This document shows, piece by piece, positions 61,543-64,000 of a stretch of 64,000 bases of DNA. The notes under the pieces are model-generated. The model was not told the DNA's origin. It searched no databases and worked only from the letters and a program-made list of their open reading frames with translations. Both the position numbers and the translations under genes were made by a program. Source of the DNA: Cyanobium sp. Aljojuca 7A6 (GTDB lineage: Bacteria; Cyanobacteriota; Cyanobacteriia; PCC-6307; Cyanobiaceae). Position 1 is the stretch's first letter. Each line of letters opens with the position of its first letter. The stretch lies in assembly GCF_024346455.1 (NCBI RefSeq), contig NZ_JAGQCY010000010.1, positions 1 to 64,000 of the forward strand, in the 5' to 3' direction.

Positions 61543-63144
61543 TCAGAAGCGGAAGGTGGTCTTCACCAGTCCGCCCAGCTGGCGGAACGTGGTGCCGGGG
61601 GTGGTGTCCTGCCCCAGGGGCCGGCTCAGGTAGAAGAGGGCCGGTGTCACGCTGATGTTGTCGGTGACCTGCCACTTGTACCACCATTCCCAGGCGAAGT
61701 TGCCGTCCTGGGGCGTCTGGCCGTCGTCAAGGGCCGTGGCGAAGACGGGCTGACCCACCGCCATGCCGAGGGCATTTCCCTTGATGAAGGCGTCATCCCA
61801 CTGCAGGCCCACCATCCACGACTGGCTGGTGCGCAGGGCGCCGGGGGCCTGGGCGGTGTCGTAGCTGGTGCCGTTGAGGCCCCAGCCGGCGCTGATGGAG
61901 GGAATCCAGCCGGACTCGGCCGGCTGCCAGTAGCCGCTGACACCGAAGGCATCGGTGCGGCTGTTGGGATTGGCTTCGTAGGTGAGGCCGGTGAAGGGGG
62001 TGGTGCCAGGCACACCAACACCCGACTGGATGCGGGAGTAGATCGCCGCCAGCCCCCACTGCTCTTTCGCGTAGCCGATCTGGACCGTGCCGGTGCCGGC
62101 CGAAGCCACGGTGCCGATGCCGCCGCTGTTGGGGTCGCCCACATCACCGTTGGCGGCCACGTAGTTGGCGCTGATGCTGAAGCCGCCCTGCTGCCACCAC
62201 AGACCGGCCCCCGGACCGAGGTTCTTGTTGTAGGCCGCCGGGGCGCCGTTGAGGGTGAACAGGTTGAGGATCGTGTCGGAGGGGTAGGCGCTCGGCCAGA
62301 GGGCGAGCATGTCCTCCTGGCCCACCCGGCCGCCGACGGTGGCGGTGAACTGGCTGCCGATCGGGAACTGGTAGAAGAGCTTGTCGATCGCCACCACGTC
62401 GCCGCAGTCGGCGGGGCCACCGCAGTCCTCCTGGAAGGCGGCCTCCAGGGTGGAGAGCCCACCGGTGGGACCGGCGCCGCCGAAGGCGGAATCGGCGAAG
62501 TTGCCCGCCCGCAGGTTCGTGCGCAGCAGGTCCTTGCCGGTGAAGCTGGTGTCAAAGGTCAGCTGGATGTCGTAGCTGAAGGTGGTGGCCCCCACGGCGG
62601 CCCGGGCGGCGTCGACGTTGGGGGTGTCGCTGCCCGAAAACGCATTGGCACCGATCACGAAGGTGGCCTGGCCGCTCAGCTTGGTGGTGGTGGAGAACTG
62701 GGTGGCTTCGAGCTCGCCCACCTTGGCCTCCAGGCCATCCACACGGCCGCGCAGCACGGCGAGTTCCTTCTCGAACTCGGCCATCAGGCGCTTGAGCTCG
62801 TCGGTCACTTCGGTGATCCGGTCGAGACAGGCGTTCAGCAGGGCCGCCGCCTCAAACCGGGTCATGGCCTGGCCGCCTTTGTAGGTGCCGTTCGGGTAGC
62901 CGGCGACGCAGCCGTAGCGCTCGATCAGGTTCGAAAGGGCCTGGAAGGCCCAGTCGGTGGGCTTGACGTCGGAGAACTGGTTGATGCTGGTGACCTGCTC
63001 CTGGCTCTGGCCCGTTCCGGACCTGGCGTAGCGGTTGACGGCGTCGAGGTTCAGCTCTCCAGCCGTGGCGGCGGGCTGGGTGGCCAGAAGCCCCAGGCCC
63101 ACGGGGACGTGCCAGAACCTGGAAACGACGCCAAGGATGTTCAT
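61543..63144 (-). CDS. SLH-domain outer membrane porin (iron-uptake-porin family)
   Basis: 533 aa, signal peptide LGLLATQPAATAG. An SLH domain (about 52-110: FSDVKPTDWAFQALSNLIER, GYPNGTYKGGQAMTRFEAAA) that binds peptidoglycan-linked polymers, then a coiled coil (RITEVTDELKRLMAEFEKEL, AVLRGRVDGLEAKVGELEA) and a beta-barrel ending KTTFRF. This is the SomA/Slr1841-type major cyanobacterial porin, assigned to iron or inorganic ion uptake. ATG 63144 has GGAG five bases upstream and a Fur-like box just beyond. Confidence 0.92.
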   Translation of the reverse strand: MNILGVVSRFWHVPVGLGLLATQPAATAGELNLDAVNRYARSGTGQSQEQVTSINQFSDVKPTDWAFQALSNLIERYGCVAGYPNGTYKGGQAMTRFEAAALLNACLDRITEVTDELKRLMAEFEKELAVLRGRVDGLEAKVGELEATQFSTTTKLSGQATFVIGANAFSGSDTPNVDAARAAVGATTFSYDIQLTFDTSFTGKDLLRTNLRAGNFADSAFGGAGPTGGLSTLEAAFQEDCGGPADCGDVVAIDKLFYQFPIGSQFTATVGGRVGQEDMLALWPSAYPSDTILNLFTLNGAPAAYNKNLGPGAGLWWQQGGFSISANYVAANGDVGDPNSGGIGTVASAGTGTVQIGYAKEQWGLAAIYSRIQSGVGVPGTTPFTGLTYEANPNSRTDAFGVSGYWQPAESGWIPSISAGWGLNGTSYDTAQAPGALRTSQSWMVGLQWDDAFIKGNALGMAVGQPVFATALDDGQTPQDGNFAWEWWYKWQVTDNISVTPALFYLSRPLGQDTTPGTTFRQLGGLVKTTFRF

Positions 63145-63172
63145 GGAAGCTCCGCCAGGAGACAGAAAGGAA

Positions 63173-63187
63173 TGGGAATCATTCTCA
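63173..63187 (-). promoter_or_regulatory. Fur-like box upstream of the SLH porin
   Basis: Read on the + strand as TGGGAATCATTCTCA, it matches the 7-1-7 Fur consensus TGATAAT-n-ATTATCA at 11 of 14 positions. It lies 29 bases upstream of the porin ATG, in the leader or promoter. Confidence 0.5.
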
Positions 63188-63237
63188 CCCTTTGCCTCGG
63201 CCTTAGGCGGGCTGGCATGGTCAGTCCGGTCGCCGGC

Positions 63238-63957
63238 TCAGAGTGCGAACAGGTTGTCGTAGCGGCCGTACTCAGGCTTTCGCAGGCCATCGACGGCCAG
63301 CATCCGCCGCAGTTCGATGATCTCGCCGCGCTGAGCCACGATCACAGCCCTGGCGAAGCGCCGGATCGTCGGATTGGTGCTCTTGGCCAGGGCATCGTGG
63401 GCCATGATCAGCGCCCCGCCATGGTGATGGAGCATCCCCTCCAGGAACCAGGTGACCCGGTTCTCCTTTGTCGGACCCTCTCCCATCATGCGCATGCCAT
63501 CGATCTGGGGCTGGCTCATGCGGATCAGGCCGGCGAGGCTGTTGGGATCGCCGCCCTTGGCCAGGGCCACGGGATAGACGGGCGCCTGGGGGTACCAGGC
63601 CTTGCGCCACAGCCCCATCGCCCGGATCTCGCTGGCCTGATCACGCCAGATCGTCGCGGCCAGGGCCCCCACCCCAGGCTGGCCGATGCCGAAGACGAAC
63701 TCACTCATCCGCAGGGCGCCGGTGTGGTGCTGCACCATCCCGTCGATGAAGCGCAGGTCATAGGTGGCGCCGGCGGGGCCCACGTCGTGGGCATGGTCGG
63801 CATGGGCCGACGCCCCGGCCGCGTTGGGCTGGCTTGGTGTGGCGTGGTTGTGATGGTTGTGGTCCATGCCGCCGTGGTCCTGCGCCAGGGCGGGGGCGGC
63901 CAGCGTCAGGGCGCCAAGGACCCCGAGCAAGGCGGTGGAGATTCGGCTGGGGCGCAT
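63238..63957 (-). CDS. DUF305 family secreted His/Met-rich protein
   Basis: 239 aa, signal peptide LGVLGALTLAAPALAQ. Two DUF305 metal-binding-like repeats: YDLRFIDGMVQHHTGALRMS (about 64-83) and VTWFLEGMLHHHGGALIMAH (about 160-179). The His-rich N-terminal region (HHNHATPS) after the signal fits metal handling (copper or iron) in the periplasm. ATG 63957. The porin gene lies 93 bases downstream on the same strand. Confidence 0.87.
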   Translation of the reverse strand: MRPSRISTALLGVLGALTLAAPALAQDHGGMDHNHHNHATPSQPNAAGASAHADHAHDVGPAGATYDLRFIDGMVQHHTGALRMSEFVFGIGQPGVGALAATIWRDQASEIRAMGLWRKAWYPQAPVYPVALAKGGDPNSLAGLIRMSQPQIDGMRMMGEGPTKENRVTWFLEGMLHHHGGALIMAHDALAKSTNPTIRRFARAVIVAQRGEIIELRRMLAVDGLRKPEYGRYDNLFAL

Positions 63958-64000
63958 GGCGAGAAAAGAGGAACCTTCACCGTATGGTCTCCCCCCGGCA
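63958..64000. other. right edge, upstream of DUF305 gene
   Basis: 43 bases of leader with no clear promoter visible. Confidence 0.3.

Noticed and set aside
1-64000. CRISPR arrays, insertion sequences, prophage, toxin-antitoxin modules
   Set aside because: No regularly spaced repeats, transposases, phage structural genes or toxin-antitoxin pairs were seen.

Overview
The window is high-GC (estimated by eye, high sixties per cent), gene-dense DNA from a cyanobacterium, most likely a freshwater picocyanobacterium of the Cyanobium/Synechococcus (alpha-cyanobacterial) type. The evidence is a set of photosynthesis-lineage genes: a PsbP-like photosystem II lipoprotein, PsbY (a 40-codon gene), carotenoid isomerase CrtH, the Mg-protoporphyrin cyclase factor Ycf54, an SLH-domain cyanobacterial porin, TrmFO, a Grx4/BolA pair, and a complete RecBCD set as is usual in this group. 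There are no insertion sequences, prophage genes, rRNA genes or CRISPR arrays. The only RNA gene recognised is tRNA-Lys(UUU).

Layout. 1-5 kb: small conserved proteins, a secreted protein, a tandem pair of DUF1400 proteins (one with and one without the alpha/beta-hydrolase domain) and a Crp/Fnr-type regulator. 5-13.5 kb: DUF393 protein, acyltransferase, glycine-zipper secreted protein, MarC, lipase, isoprenylcysteine-methyltransferase-like membrane protein, an exported Mn-type superoxide dismutase, a cupin and a large alkaline-phosphatase-superfamily phosphodiesterase. 13.5-19.5 kb: a Nif11-like peptide translationally coupled to a Ca2+-type P-ATPase, a secreted nuclease, and a two-gene NAD salvage operon (nadV plus nadM-Nudix) with an extended -10 promoter and a hairpin touching its ribosome binding site. 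19.7-23 kb: NahK-like kinase plus DOMON-like protein; lipA-recR facing them.

23-34 kb is the most distinctive region. A tightly packed + strand operon encodes a PsbP-like lipoprotein, an FAD oxidoreductase, an HlyD-type membrane fusion protein and a 63-residue two-helix membrane protein. After a diguanylate cyclase comes a five-gene - strand operon: two overlapping FUSC half-transporters, an OprB-like porin, TolC and a ClC channel. Together these supply every part of a FUSC-type envelope-spanning efflux pump: inner membrane porter split into two genes, adaptor, outer membrane channel and a small membrane subunit.

34-41 kb: MgtC-like protein, LCP-family ligase, ABC exporter overlapping a glycine-rich RRM protein with a hairpin leader, a DEAD-box helicase, and a cupin. 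41.3-41.66 kb is the longest stretch without a firm gene and holds a perfect hairpin and a candidate small ORF. 41.7-51 kb: recC-recB-recD joined by ATGA overlaps, and a metallophosphoesterase. 51-56 kb: a small Nif11-like protein, ycf54, pdxJ, a PlsC-type acyltransferase, a secreted helical protein, bolA, grxD and an atypical response regulator that lacks the phospho-acceptor Asp. 56-64 kb: two small genes behind crtH, psbY-trmFO, a gamma-carbonic-anhydrase-type protein, tRNA-Lys, a LuxR-type regulator, the SLH porin with a Fur-like box in its leader, and a DUF305 protein.

All functional calls come from reading motifs by eye; no database search was run.
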